A stretch of DNA of 64,000 nt, from positions 17,552,242 through 17,616,241 of the forward strand of contig ML677373.1 in the NCBI GenBank assembly GCA_007922305.1. The letters are read 5' to 3'. This stretch comes from Dermatemys mawii (lineage: Eukaryota > Chordata > Testudines > Dermatemydidae). Under the pieces are notes generated by a model. The model did no database searches. It had not been told where the DNA came from and saw only the letters and a program-made list of their open reading frames with translations. Within the stretch, counting starts at the first letter, position 1. Every line of letters starts with the position of its first letter. The translations under genes and the position numbers were made by a program. Below are positions 46,901-56,383 of the stretch, in pieces.

Positions 46901-48584
46901 ACTACTCCTGCCTGACAAAGACCTGCGCTCCGCTCATCACCTCCAACAACATGTGCCTAGAGCTCTATTTCAGCCTCCATTTGCCTCTCCCATAACCGGA
47001 CCCAGGTGGATCCTCTCCCACCCTCCAGTAAACTGAACTGAATTCTACCCAAGCCTCTCCCTGCTCCTCCTCACAGACCCAGATAATACTGGCTCATTCC
47101 CTTCCCCAGTAACATGAGCTATGTAGTCCAGCTTCTGCCTCCCACAAGCAGTGCCCTACACCCCTCTCACTAATAAACTGGGCTCTGAGCTCCAGTGCAG
47201 CCCCAGTCCCCCTGGCCTCATAATGTGGGTCCTGATTCTGACTCAGTCCTTCATCCCTCTCCCCAATAACCTTGGTTCTAGCTCAGTCTCTACATTTCCC
47301 CAACAATATGGCTGTTGTCTCAGACCCCACAATTGCCTCAGCTCCCATCCAATAACCCAGCTTCAAGCTCAAACTTCCCTCCCCCACAATACCCGGGCTC
47401 TGTCCCTCTAAAACTAATCCCTTGGGCTCCAGCACAGCCTCTCCCCTGACCCCCAAAAGGCCCCCTCCACTGGGAATCCAGCCTGGAAGAAATTATATAG
47501 CCCCTGTGTGCAGGGGCTCCACTTGCCAACTGAGATAATTCCCACTGGCCTTGGAGTCTATGAATCTCCCTGTCCATCCCTTGCCTTCATGGAACAGGGT
47601 GGAAATAGGATTGCTTGTATTTCTCTCAACAGACTCAGAGCACTTGCAGGTCCACATTCATACAATGACTGTAATCAAATCTCATGCTTCTGGTCTTTAG
47701 ACCATGCCTGGAAGAGTCAGGGAGGATTCTTTTTTTCCCCAGTGCACAACTGGTCATATGTGATTGCAAGCCTGGGTGGAGAACAATCAACCTTCCTCTG
47801 AAACAGGGGTCAGCAACTTTCAAAAGTGGTGTGCTAAGTTTTAATTTATTCACTCTAATTTAAGGTTTCACATGCCAGTAATACACTTTTTAGAAGGTTT
47901 CTTTCTATAAATCTGTAATATAGAACTAAACTAAACTATTGTTGTATGTAAAGTAAATAAGGTTCTTAAAATGTTTAAGAAGCTTCATTTAAAATTAAAT
48001 TAAAATGCAGAGCCCCCTGGACCGGTGGCCAGGACCCAGACAGTGAGAGTGCCACAGAAAATCAGCTCGTGTGCCGTAAGTTGCCTAGCCCTGCCCTGAA
48101 GCCACAGCAGGGATAGGACAATGGATCAATGCCGCGAGATGCTAGAGGGAAACCCCTCCCCTATCTACCCCGCTGCAGTGCCTTGCTCACATGCTCAGGG
48201 TGCAGCTGATCTCCAGGTGTGAGACTAGGAAGGCATTTCCCCTGGGGGGAGAGGGGACTTCCTCCGCCCCATGGGGCCTGTTGGGAACCTGGGCATCTCT
48301 TACCCAGCCCATTCCCTGTCCCTGCCACTGCAGGGGGCCTTGGCGAGCTGTGTATGCCGGGGACTAAGATATGTCCTGGCCCGAGAGACACACGCTACTC
48401 CCGGATCTCTCTTTCTCTCGGCCTAACACTCCATGAAACCAACCTCCCGGTTCCGGACCCGGCCCGGCCCAGCCCAGCCCAGCCCCGCTCACTTAATCTC
48501 TTTGCGCGAGAAGAGCCCGACCCGCTCCAGCTGCTCCAGCTCCGGGAGCCGGACCTCCAGGCGCTGCTCGATCCTCTCCGCCAT
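31815..48584 (-). CDS. UTP6: UTP6 small-subunit processome component, 19 coding exons, complete
   Basis: UTP6 belongs to the UTP-B subcomplex of the nucleolar small-subunit processome, which binds the U3 snoRNP and is needed for 18S rRNA maturation. Nineteen exons join in phase into 1794 coding bases, 597 residues plus stop, equal to the human length as I remember it. The start is MAERIEQRLEVRLPELEQLE and the end is QTGHL. Half-a-TPR (HAT) repeat signatures are visible, for example LWLSHVAFCKKW near residue 110, ALWIMAAKWEMEE near 142 and YLDWAYRDGGYKKAKKVF near 480. The ATG lies in a CpG-rich segment with a good context (GCCATGGCG on the opposite strand). Coding segments (high to low): 48584-48493, 46375-46291, 45733-45692, 45600-45508, 44935-44888, 44618-44555, 44079-43961, 41668-41591, 40880-40799, 39991-39910, 39287-39106, 37482-37403, 35886-35809, 35634-35455, 34629-34549, 33244-33135, 33052-32986, 32680-32608, 31972-31815. 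No frameshift or internal stop was found. Confidence 0.97.
32140..32290 (+). mobile_element. MIR SINE in UTP6 intron 18
   Basis: Forward MIR pattern: AGAGAGCTGGGTTTTCTTCC, CAGCTGTGACAGAGACATGC and CCATCTGCAAAACGGACAT. Confidence 0.6.
32608..32680 (-). CDS. UTP6: UTP6 exon 18 (residues 522-545)
   Basis: 73 bases with acceptor TTTCTTAG and donor GTATGG. It encodes ESCKMLNLREYYERALREFG and then STDS, leaving one base of an aspartate codon. Confidence 0.95.
32986..33052 (-). CDS. UTP6: UTP6 exon 17 (residues 499-521)
   Basis: 67 bases with acceptor CATTTTAG and donor GTAAGG. It encodes LHESRPFSLEFFRKMIKIEK and EQ after a split serine codon. Confidence 0.95.
33135..33244 (-). CDS. UTP6: UTP6 exon 16 (residues 463-498)
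   Basis: 110 bases with acceptor AACTTGCAG and donor GTGAAA. It encodes RSLLVTAPADSVTMKEKYLD and then WAYRDGGYKKAKKVFT, a clear HAT repeat. Confidence 0.95.
33393..33565. mobile_element. Pogo/Tigger-like MITE
   Basis: 173 bases with inverted ends (CAACAGAACCCCGCAATA and TATTGCGGGGCTCCACTG) between TA dinucleotides, as expected for Tc1/mariner-class insertions. It lies in UTP6 intron 15. Confidence 0.75.
33712..33880 (-). mobile_element. MIR SINE in UTP6 intron 15
   Basis: Reverse MIR pattern: TCTCAAAATGCTCTACAGAC, then AGAAATTGAGGCAAAGAGGT and TGTCCAAGGCTACTCAGG. Confidence 0.7.
34086..34346. mobile_element. PIF/Harbinger-like MITE with TTA duplication
   Basis: 261 bases whose ends (GAGTACATCTCCGCAGCC and GGCTGCATAAACATACCC) are imperfect inverted repeats of a GGGTATGT-type terminus. 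TTA flanks both sides (34083-34085 and 34347-34349). It lies in UTP6 intron 15. Confidence 0.65.
34549..34629 (-). CDS. UTP6: UTP6 exon 15 (residues 436-462)
   Basis: 81 bases with acceptor TTTATAG and donor GTATTT. It encodes GCLPLWTLWVEWSEGANSKE and then DTQALYQ. The intron below contains a PIF/Harbinger-like and a pogo-like MITE. Confidence 0.92.
35455..35634 (-). CDS. UTP6: UTP6 exon 14 (residues 376-435)
   Basis: 180 bases with acceptor TGTTTCAG. It encodes VHLLLETDLSEKATEVAVAA and, further on, MWHTRLQVLIKLNSSEV and QCFEEAVRQVESK. The inferred donor GTCTGT is weak. It is the only GT that keeps phase and joins to the CLPLW sequence of exon 15. Confidence 0.9.
35809..35886 (-). CDS. UTP6: UTP6 exon 13 (residues 350-375)
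   Basis: 78 bases with a long pyrimidine tract before the CAG acceptor and donor GTAAGG. It encodes RLERTLSVFSRAHESTLLPE and then TLYKQW. Confidence 0.94.
36690..36890 (+). mobile_element. MIR SINE in UTP6 intron 12
   Basis: Forward MIR: GAGTCAGGAGACCTGGGTTC, then CACTGTGTGATCTAGGACAA and CTCCATCTGTAGAACGGGGA, nearly full length. Confidence 0.88.
36906..36928. repeat. GGTTA pentamer repeat
   Basis: Four to five GGTTA units. This is a 5-base unit, not the 6-base vertebrate telomere repeat. Confidence 0.85.
37403..37482 (-). CDS. UTP6: UTP6 exon 12 (residues 323-349)
   Basis: 80 bases with acceptor ACTTTGCAG and donor GTAAGT. It encodes EAMWKCYITFCLERLNRKTN and then SEELRRK. The intron above it holds a broken CR1 copy (37975-38735). 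Confidence 0.95.
37975..38735 (+). mobile_element. CR1 LINE reverse-transcriptase fragment in UTP6 intron 11
   Basis: The plus strand encodes broken CR1 RT: LVNIFINDLDNGKKNVLIK, then CVDDTK at the catalytic box (usually F/Y-ADD), STLEDGIRIQNDLDKLENWS and, after a stop, NWLGDSNAVKDLRVTVDHK. Frameshifts and stops occur. It is antisense to UTP6. Confidence 0.88.
39106..39287 (-). CDS. UTP6: UTP6 exon 11 (residues 262-322)
   Basis: 182 bases, the longest open exon after the last ones, with acceptor GTGTGTTAG. It encodes NLQAEHADDPLTWDYMARRE and, further on, EERCCAVFEEAVTALPT. The donor GTTAGA is a weak match at position +3. Its placement is fixed by phase with exon 12. Confidence 0.94.
39910..39991 (-). 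CDS. UTP6: UTP6 exon 10 (residues 235-261)
   Basis: 82 bases with acceptor TGATCTTAG and donor GTAAGT. It encodes GAEFYLSLLSVAKLFDFTQ and then DLQKEILE, ending two bases into the next codon. Confidence 0.93.
40799..40880 (-). CDS. UTP6: UTP6 exon 9 (residues 208-234)
   Basis: 82 bases with acceptor CATTTTAG and donor GTAATT. It encodes GEFSYSEEVLHGEMARIIYR and then NAVQKIK, leaving one base of a split glycine codon. Confidence 0.92.
41307..41498. mobile_element. Pogo/Tigger-like MITE
   Basis: 192 bases starting CAGCAGAACCTCGTTTATC and ending ACGGGGTTCTACTG between TA dinucleotides. The ends resemble Tigger termini. It lies in UTP6 intron 8. Confidence 0.78.
41591..41668 (-). CDS. UTP6: UTP6 exon 8 (residues 182-207)
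   Basis: 78 bases with acceptor TTCCCTGCAG and donor GTAGGA. It encodes YFRMELMHAEKQRKEKEEF and then AQAIMDL. The start of intron 8, just below it, carries a pogo-like MITE at 41307-41498. Confidence 0.95.
41827..42512 (+). mobile_element. PIF/Harbinger-like non-autonomous element, copy 2
   Basis: 686 bases with ends GGCCATGGTTACACT and AGTATAACCAGGGCC and a TAA duplication on both sides (41824-41826 and 42513-42515). It has the same orientation and inner structure as the copy at 9467, including the 74-codon open frame at 42182-42406. It lies in UTP6 intron 7, antisense to the gene. Confidence 0.78.
42706..42786 (+). repeat. Dispersed repeat tail (GATGAAGTGGGCTGTAGCCC)
   Basis: Carries GATGAAGTGGGCTGTAGCCC and then AAATTCATTAGTCTCTAAGG, a terminal sequence I recall as very common in turtle genomes. 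The class is not assigned. Confidence 0.5.
43961..44079 (-). CDS. UTP6: UTP6 exon 7 (residues 142-181)
   Basis: 119 bases with acceptor CCATTGTAG and donor GTGAGT. It encodes ALWIMAAKWEMEERRSSESA and then RHLFLRALRFHPESPKLYQE, a strongly conserved HAT-repeat pair. Confidence 0.96.
44555..44618 (-). CDS. UTP6: UTP6 exon 6 (residues 121-141)
   Basis: 64 bases with acceptor TCTTTACAG and donor GTACAG. It encodes NKKLQLSKVFSAMLAIHPNK and P, and leaves one base of a split codon. Confidence 0.95.
44888..44935 (-). CDS. UTP6: UTP6 exon 5 (residues 105-120)
   Basis: A 48-base exon encoding DDIQLWLSHVAFCKKW, a HAT-repeat helix, with acceptor TCCAATAG and donor GTGAGT. Confidence 0.95.
45508..45600 (-). 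CDS. UTP6: UTP6 exon 4 (residues 74-104)
   Basis: The acceptor CCCCTCAG and donor GTAAGC flank 93 bases that encode RIGYSFKKDEIEFSIVQRI and then HGLFKRATEKWK. The long plus-strand open frame at 45016-45621 is only the antisense shadow of this exon. Confidence 0.95.
45692..45733 (-). CDS. UTP6: UTP6 exon 3 (residues 60-73)
   Basis: A 42-base microexon with acceptor CCCCTAG and donor GTAAGT. It encodes YEINLLELIRKRRS. It is far too short to be found as an open frame and is placed by homology and phase. Confidence 0.93.
46010..46225 (-). mobile_element. MIR SINE in UTP6 intron 2
   Basis: Reverse MIR: AGGTGCCTTGTCCAGAATCA, CATAGCAAGTCTGTGCCAGA and TGTGCTTTAACCACTAG. Confidence 0.7.
46291..46375 (-). 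CDS. UTP6: UTP6 exon 2 (residues 31-59)
   Basis: The acceptor TTTCTCCAG precedes 46375 and the donor GTACG follows 46291. It encodes KAVIKKASALEYKIQRRALH and then KEDFISYIQ, closely matching the vertebrate U3-associated N-terminal domain. Confidence 0.95.
46960..47470. repeat. Degenerate pyrimidine-rich tandem repeat in UTP6 intron 1
   Basis: Loosely repeated units of roughly 50-60 bases recur, built around CCCC-AATAAC-TGG-CTC-AGCTC. The unit boundaries are too worn to define exactly. The stretch lies within the first intron of UTP6. Confidence 0.45.
47804..48093 (+). mobile_element. hAT-type MITE, family A copy 3
   Basis: 290 bases with ends CAGGGGTCAGCAACTTT and AAGTTGCCTAGCCCTG, closely alike to the copy at 15875 and in the same orientation. 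The flanking duplication is worn (CTCTGAAA against CCCTGAAG). It lies about 400 bases from the UTP6 start, inside intron 1. Confidence 0.88.
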
Positions 48585-48900
48585 GGCGGGCGCTGCGGTG
48601 CGGCGCCGGGAGAGCGGCCAGGCCCCGCGTGCGACTCGCCAGCGCCACCGCCTCTCCCTGCGCCGGGCCCGTGGCTCTGCCGCCCCCCTGCGGCACCAGC
48701 AGCAACTGCGGCCGGCGCCGGCTCCCGAGGCATCCGCCGCTGCCGCGGCCCCCTGGAGCCGGGCACAAGGTCCCGCCGAGCAAGGCGGGTTTGGCCGGGT
48801 GTGTTTCCTACCGGCCCTGATCCTGCGAGTGGATCCGAGCGGAGCTGGAATCCCCGGGAGCCGGGCGCAGCCGCTGGCTCTGGGTGTTCCCAGCTCGGGG
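48380..48900 (-). promoter_or_regulatory. CpG-rich promoter segment of UTP6
   Basis: This segment is far richer in G+C and CpG than its AT-rich surroundings. It spans the UTP6 first exon and its upstream flank. I see no TATA box near the start codon. The long open frames on both strands here (for example 48219-48929) arise from this composition and have no recognisable protein features. Whether the promoter is bidirectional cannot be told from sequence. Confidence 0.75.
48493..48584 (-). CDS. UTP6: UTP6 exon 1 (start codon, residues 1-30)
   Basis: Begins at the ATG (A at 48584) and ends with a GTGAGC donor at 48492. The last lysine codon is split after two bases. It encodes the acidic N-terminal U3-associated region (LPELEQLERVGLFSRKEIK). 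It lies inside the CpG-rich promoter segment. Confidence 0.95.
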
Positions 48901-49725
48901 GAGTTGCCTCTAGGTGGTGGGTTTTGTGAGGCCCCCAGCTCAGGGGCCCTGGGGCTGTAGGAAGATGTCCAGGTTTCGCTTAAACACAAAATACTGTACG
49001 TGCCTAGCAGTTTCAAGTGAAAAATGTGACACCTCCCCCCTTCAAGCTAAATAAACCAGGAGAAGAGAAATATAAAGAATTCCTAATTTAAAAAAAATCA
49101 TGAGATTTTTTAAAGTAATCTTACAATTTTTTTCAAGGCCTGAAGCATGCTTTTTGAACACTGTGGTTGGTGATACTGAGCTCCTTGCAGGATCAGGGCC
49201 TGACTCTTCCAAATTGCACTTAGACCACAACCATCTGAATTAGGTTAGCTGAAGAGTTGGTTCAAAATGTCATCCTTTTGTTTGTTCATTGGTCAACACT
49301 CTGACAAAAACAATGTCTTGATGTTTTTAATTTTGAAATTTTTTGAACAGTTCTAGCTGATTTATCAAAGGCAAAATGTGGGCCTCAATCAAGGTATGAC
49401 AGGCCTAGAATGAGAGAGAGAAATAAACTATTCCTGCAGGGAACTTAAAATGCTGTGTGATTTCTTCCAATGAGTCTATATCCTCAGTTCCATAGTCAAT
49501 TGTTTCTGATATAAAGAATTGGCAACAGCGGGGGACACATTTGTGTAGAATGTAGGGAACTGTGGTTCTAAAATGAGTGATGCCTAATTGCTTCCTTGTG
49601 TGTGAACCAGCATTACTGATGTCAGCAGGAGGATCAAGCACACACTGTGTTAGGAGACAGATTCTGAGCTTCACAGTACACTTTAGTGCCTGTCAAATTC
49701 CAGGTGCTCAGTCTATATCTCCGCT

Positions 49726-49847
49726 TAGGGTGACCAGTCAGCAAATGTGAAAAATCAGGACAGGGTAAGGGGTAATAGGAGCCTGCATAAGAAGAAGACC
49801 CAAAAATCAGGACTGTCCCTATAAAATCAAGACATCTGGTCACCCTA
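49726..49847. mobile_element. Short MITE with TAGGGTGACCAG ends and 8-base duplication
   Basis: 122 bases with inverted ends TAGGGTGACCAG and CTGGTCACCCTA. A perfect TCTCCGCT duplication flanks it (49718-49725 and 49848-49855), as for hAT insertions. The family is common in amniote genomes as I remember it. Confidence 0.85.
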
Positions 49848-50148
49848 TCTCCGCTCTACTTCAAATCATGTCATCCTCAGCACACCCATGATACCTTTAT
49901 ACTCAGAGCTGCACAGGTGGGTGGCATCCATGCTCTGCCAGTCGTATTTAGGCAGGGAACCATCTGCCCTTTTTATTCCACTGGAGCAGCCTAAAGGGCT
50001 ATAACTGGAGATTGATTTGGGCCCTGGGTTATTGGTGGCTATAGAAAAACAAAAGATGACAACTATTATAAAAAGTAGTGGATGTTTCTATTCTATATAC
50101 ATTCATCTACCTCGCTCAGCAACATAGTATCTGTGAACTTTCCAGTAA

Positions 50149-50560
50149 TGTATTATTAATTATTATTATTATTATTTATATTATGGTAATACCTATAAGC
50201 CCTAGTAATGGACCGAGATCCCATTGCGAGGTGCTGTACAAACACATAGCAAAAACTCTCTGTTCCAAAGAACATATAATCTAAGTATAAGACGAAAGAG
50301 AACAGATGAATACAGACAAACCAATGAGAAGTACAAAGAAACAATATTGGTCAGCAGGATAGGCTGTAGTCTCACCACACTGGCAGCCCTCACCATTGTA
50401 AATTTTTTTGTAGGCATCTTCACAAAGGAGAGTTTCAAGGAGGGATTTGAAGGAGGACAATGAGATAGTTTTGTGGATGTTTACAGGAAGCTTGAAGCTT
50501 CTCCCAAGAGTGAGAAACAGCATGGGAGAAAGCATCTGTCATGTATTTGGTTTCTTATCC
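50149..50560 (+). repeat. Dispersed repeat with ATT microsatellite head
   Basis: Begins with an ATT run, then a body with GGACCGAGATCCCATTGCGA, GTGCTGTACAAACAC and GGAGGGATTTGAAGGAGGAC. It resembles a repeat family I remember as frequent in turtles and crocodilians; the class is not known to me. The segment 10680-11130 carries related but more diverged text. Confidence 0.5.
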
Positions 50561-50959
50561 ACTCCCCAGGGGGAGAAGCATGTGCAGTGGAGTGTCTTGG
50601 TTTCGTAGATTCCCTCCGCACACACACACACACAATATACCTGTGGTTGCTATGTGTGTATGTTAGACAAGGCTAGATCAAATAAATGCATATTGCAGTT
50701 GGAGCAAAAGGTGATGAAGTTTGTGATGGTCCTTAGTTCTTGGTCTTTAATTTTTTATGTCTGTTACAGCTTTGTTTCATAGGGGTTTTTTTTTCAGTAT
50801 TAGTAATTTTAATGGTAAAAATATGTTCTTGGGGGGAGACAGTCAGACAAAACTTCTCCCTCTAATTAAGGTAAGCACAGAAAATGTACACTAAAAAAAA
50901 ACAGTGGAACAGAAACTCGTTAGGGAGAAGTGTGATCTGATCATGGGATTGAAACTACA

Positions 50960-51190
50960 ACACTGTATTCTAATCCTGGTTTTGCTAATGTGGTTCTGGG
51001 TAATCAAAGGTCTAATTTTCAGAAGCATGATCACCTATTGATTTCATCTGAAATTGTAAATTCTCAGCACCTCACTAAAGCAGGCCCTTAAGCCCTTTTC
51101 CATCTTTGGGGGGTAATAATGCCCATCTCCAATGGTGGTATGAGAATTCATCCATTCATATTTGTGAAGTGCTTGAAATATATTGGGCCA
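50960..51190 (+). mobile_element. MIR-like SINE fragment, diverged
   Basis: TTTTCCATCTTTGGGGGGTA, ATAATGCCCATCTCCAATGG and GTGAAGTGCTTGAAATA follow the forward MIR 3' order. Heavily diverged. Confidence 0.45.
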
Positions 51191-54100
51191 AATTATCCCT
51201 GGTGAAAGTCCATTGATTTCAGTGGAATTGTACTTAGACCAGCACTGAATCTGGCATGGAAAATGATATAGTATTAGCATATGAATGAATAAGTGATTGG
51301 AATGACTACACTTAACTGTTTATCCGTGATTTCTTTATGTTATATTGTGCATACAACAGCCTGGCTTTACAATATAAAAACAGTCTGAATTTAGAACATA
51401 TCTGCTACTGTGCACTCAGAGAGCAGCATGAAAATGAGAACAGACCAACATTCAGTGTGGGAGTTCAAAGCTTACAATGCAGCCATTCTCCACTGTTACC
51501 TGGAAACCTCATGAAAATTCTATTTTTGATTCCCTGTTCCCCCATTTCATAAAACCTTGAGCTTGCCATTGGTTGAAATACAGTGATAAAAGTGAAGCAG
51601 CAACACAAATGAAAACAACTAAGAGTCATCTCTTGAAACCTTTTGACTGACCATCCTAACAGCCCTAAAAACACTTTGTGAGGGATCAACATTTGCTTCC
51701 AGGCTGCTAATACTAAATTAAGACTTTCACCGTTCAGTTATGTTAATATTAGAAAAATGCCAGTGAATAGGCTATGAATTACTGGTTGATGCTGGCAAAG
51801 ATTTTGTTTCTGTATTTATTAGTAGTTAAAACAGCATTTTGATTCCTGTGTATTTTTTGAATCTTGATACAGCCAACAGGTTGCATACTTGGCAAAGTCT
51901 TTTTTTAAATGAGAAATGCTACAGTCAAAAAGCCTTATTATGGGTTTGGAAGCCAGGCACTCCTGATTTCTGATCCTGACTCAAATACTAATATGTGCCA
52001 CAAGCCTACCAATCCTTACACATGTGAGTCGAATCAGTGCTATTCAGATGCACACGCATATGCCTCCTAAAAGTAAGAAAACATGCCACCAGGGCTAACC
52101 GCAGTCTCTACCATGAAGTATGTCTCCAGAAGGATTCAGTCATCCTGAGGCCAGATCACACATCTTACCATCAGATCTTTGACAGATGTGAAAGTTATTC
52201 TTGTCCTATCCACACAAGAGTAACAATATGTGGCCAGCAATGCCCCTGGGGCCATTAATGCCCTTGTTAGAACTTGTCAAAGTACCACAATATCATCTGA
52301 TAGGAGCACACAGACAAAGCACAAATAACTCTGCATGACCCCTCGCTGTGGTACTCAACGAAAGGAAGAATGGTGTACACCAAAACAATAGAATCCCAAA
52401 GTTTTTAGTTTAGGAATCAACATTTCCCTGTCAAAACCACATACACCCAGAGTAATAATGAGATTTAAAATGCTGATGATGACCTGACAGGGCTATTTTC
52501 ATAAACTGTGCGAAGGAGTTTGAAATAGTTTTTTTCACCTCCTCAAACAGCCCTCCCTTCACCTAAATAGATTAAGTATACAAATAAAAGCACCCCTCTC
52601 CTAACAAAATGATCCTTAGAACAATTAACATTGTGGACTGTCAGAAGCTTTCAAACCAAAGCAACAAATACAGTGCGTGGCAGGCGAGCTCAGCCTGACC
52701 CACCAGAATAGTGCACAGTGAATTTGTCATGCAAATCAAAATGGAACCTGACATGACCTTTGTTCTTTTCCCTTTCAGGAAATCTACTTTAAATGCCTCC
52801 CATGTGCCTTGTTTTGGAAGCATACATTCTAAATGCATCAGTGCAAATGAAGAAGAGATCCATTAAAGATAAAGGAGAGTGGGTCTGGAGAGTCTCAGAA
52901 ATGTTACTGGGAAGATCTGAGAGAGTGCTGCTTCTATACTGTGGGACTCAGATGCTTTGTGGCTGATGATACTACTGCTGCTTTTATAATGCCTCTTTAG
53001 AAAAATGCTCATGGTAAAAGGTCTAGCAAGTTGCCTGAGTGTAATATTTGTAAACATCCTCCAGTGCAAAGTATACAAGAATGATCTGGGGGGGAAATGT
53101 CATTTTTATTTACCCTTTTTTAAAACTTGCTTTGATTTACTTTTTTTTATTCTTGAAGGACTTGTTTGTGTTAAAATGCAACTATGCTTAATGTGCATTA
53201 AACAAAATCAGTTTAAATGCAGTTTAAACTGGTTGAAACACATCTGTAATAAGGGTTTGAGCTGGTAACTAAGTAGATTTTAAATTAATTAAAGTTTTCT
53301 AAGATAGACCAAGCATAAGTATCTCACCGATGGTACACAACAGAACATGAACTTTAAAGACCCACTTTTAAACATTTAGGGTGAAATCCTGACTTTGTTA
53401 AAAAACAACAACAGAGAACCCCCATTTACGTCAATTGAGAAAGGAGCTCATCCTTAAGATTTCATTTTCAGCTGGACCTCTAGGACCTACAAACCTGTGA
53501 GATTTTTATGTGTGTGCAAAAAAGATGTGGATGTGCCCATTAATTGAATCAACTAAAAGTTTGTTCTTGAGAGAGGAATAGTCTTACCTTCAATACATAT
53601 GTGAAGCTCTCCTAATTTTCTAGTTAAAAATAGTTAGCTCCTCTAGTTCACATAACTGTTTTTTGCATCTGCCAAAACAGGCAAGCAGCCACTGTAAATG
53701 TTGGTTTGATCCACTGTAGGCTGCGGATCCAACTGTGATGTTCATCTCCACATGTCCCCTAGGTCAAATCCAGCTTTGTGATTTGGGCCTGTCAGATTGA
53801 TTTTGTACCTACACTGACATTGTACATGTATTTTTCCTAGATCCGTGTGATCATTTTAATTCTTATAGCAAAAATGCTTGTCTGTGTCAATGCAACTGTT
53901 CTCTCTCACAGATTGTCTGCTTGTCTCTTATTCCTTATCGGTGCTGTGATTGGAAGGATGTGATTCTCCCCACCCACCTTTTCAACCAGCAGCAGTGAAA
54001 ATGGGCATAAGTGCCCTTGTGCCCTGAGCCTGGACACAACCGATATCAGATGACTCACCCTCACACTCAGTCCCTCAGCAGAGGCAGGATCTTTACCCAG

Positions 54101-55606
54101 TGCTGTAAATTGGTTCTAAGCCTGAACTTTGAGTCAGATTTGTCTCCTACTCACTTTCAGATGTTCTGTGCCTTTGCTGTCACTCCTCAAGTTGAATATC
54201 TGTAGGCAGGGACATTTCAGTGAGGAGAATCAGAAGCTCTGGAATGTGTTTCCCCAATTAGTTAACTTTTGGGACATGATGCAAAGACCATCTCATTGCT
54301 CAGTCTTCTGCCTGCTTGAGAAGTGTGGGAGCTATATTGATACCTTTGCTTTGATTTTTGACATTTGGCTTGTTAGGATATAGTTGACATTTGTCAACAT
54401 TTTTTGTTTACTTTTTGATGATTTGTATATGATGATTTTGTATTAGATCATTTGTATATGAGCCCATGCGATAGCCACAATCTAAAATTCAATCAACAAT
54501 CTCTCACATCAGTCCCATGGTGACAATACTAAAAACGGATCAACTTCTGCAGAGATCTTTTCATTATGCTTTCTTGCAGACACTCTTTAACTCAGGGATT
54601 TGCCCACAAATGTCTAGGGCACGATCTTGGAAAACCTCTCCACTTTGCATATGGATAGGACCTTGTGAGGAATGGGTAGAGCCTTAGCTCTATCCTCCAG
54701 TGTGCCTCCTACTGAAGTTTACTAGTGCCCCAGGAAACACAGGCTGTGGCAGGGATAGACACAATCTGTCTTCCAGTGTGCAACTCTCCTTCTTCCTTTG
54801 CGGCAAAACCTCAATTTAGCCAAGAGCACTGTGACCATAATCATGACACCTAAGCACTTATAAATCAATGAGATTCTTTTTGTGTGTAAGAATTACACTT
54901 GTGAGTAAGGGTGATGATGCACCTCTATCAGCACTTAGAACATGAGGTAAAATCCTGTAAATGCTTTCTATGGCAATCGCACTATATAAAATCTAAGACA
55001 TGGTGATATTTTGCAGAGATTTTTTAGTTAGGCTTTTATGCCTGTGAATTTGGTGCAGCTGAGCAAACTGTAGAGTAGAGGAGAAACAGTTTCTTATTAG
55101 TGAGGTCACTGGTGGCAATAAAGAGAGAAGTTCTCCACACCTGACTTACTCCTGGAGTCTCCTTACTCTCAAGATCAGGATTTTTTACCCTGAGTGTTAA
55201 AACTTATCCCTTATTCTGAAGAAAAAAACCACAACTAACGTATTAGGCTGCTGGATAATTGTTTTAGGGAGATTTCCTCTGGACCTCTTTACTATCTATT
55301 GACTTCTCCTTTGATCCTCCTTTCTGAATTTTTTTCTGACTGGCAGGGAGCCTTATGTTCCATTGTAAACAGAGCTAATGGAGAGATACTCCAGTCCACA
55401 TCTGTAACAGACTTCATTTTCACATCTTCCCATGCAGTTCCCCTTTCATCTCTGCATCTCTGTCTTTAATTACTAAGTCTGTTTCAACAGCTCCAGCATT
55501 TCACTTGCCCTACCTTTCACTGTTTCCATGGCCTGATTAATAGAATCCGACTCCTGAAAGCTGGTTTATGTTATTTTTAAATTAATCCTGTAATAAGTAT
55601 TAGCTT

Positions 55607-55960
55607 TGTGACATTACACCCCATAGTCTTCATAAACATATGGTTATGATATGAATATGGCATAACTAATATATGATTCATGCAACATGGCTCACGTTAG
55701 ATATCATTGGAAAGATTATGATTTACTGCATGTGATTATCCAATTTGTATGCATGTATCGTTTCTGTATCTGAAGTTAGGAATATTGACTATATAACAAT
55801 TACAACTGAGTGTGTATTTGGGAGACACCCACCAGACAACAGGCCATCATCCTTGATGGACCATTAGGAAGAAACAGCAAGACTGTGAAGATACTAATCT
55901 CGCTCCTTCCTGAGAGTTATCTTGGGACATAGCTGTGACACTACTAGTCAGGTGGTCCTG
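55607..55960 (+). mobile_element. Probable LTR-derived or other dispersed repeat
   Basis: Starts TGTGACATTACACCCC and contains CATAAACATATGGTTATGAT and TAGATATCATTGGAAAG. I recall closely similar text from many places in turtle genomes. The right boundary and the class are uncertain. Confidence 0.4.
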
Positions 55961-56383
55961 TCACCTGGTACTAAATACTATCATGGACTTCTAATAATTT
56001 TCCACTAACAGTAGGGGGAGTTCAAGTTTGGAAAACAAAAGATTCCTATCTAGAATGAAGGGTGCTTGCAAAGTACATGTTGCATCTTCTGTATTGACTT
56101 GTTGCTTATCCTTTATTTTGTTAAGTTGGAGATGGTGCTCAGTGCAGTGAAGTGTGCCACTCTTCCGGGGTTTATTAGACACACCTTAGTGTTATTTTGA
56201 TCCATTTTTCCTGACTTTCCTATAGCGAAGGTCCTTATCTGTTGTCCAGTTCACAATTTATTTATTGGTGTGTTTATGAAGCAGTATTGTTTGTGGTAGT
56301 ATGTAGACAGCAGAACAGATATACCAGAATAGCAAGTAAAGAATACAAAAGGCACACACAGCTGTTAGTAACAATGACCACTC

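Larger units (their letters stand above)
48950..55600. other. Intergenic region upstream of UTP6, part 1
   Basis: AT-rich sequence with a short MITE (49726), a dispersed repeat (50149) and MIR-like pieces. No exon was recognised. In human SUZ12 is the next gene in this direction; none of its sequence was seen here. Confidence 0.55.

Noticed and set aside
48219..48929. 236-codon plus-strand frame and several overlapping frames
   Set aside because: CpG-island composition removes stop codons by chance; residues are low-complexity and the UTP6 first exon lies here on the other strand.
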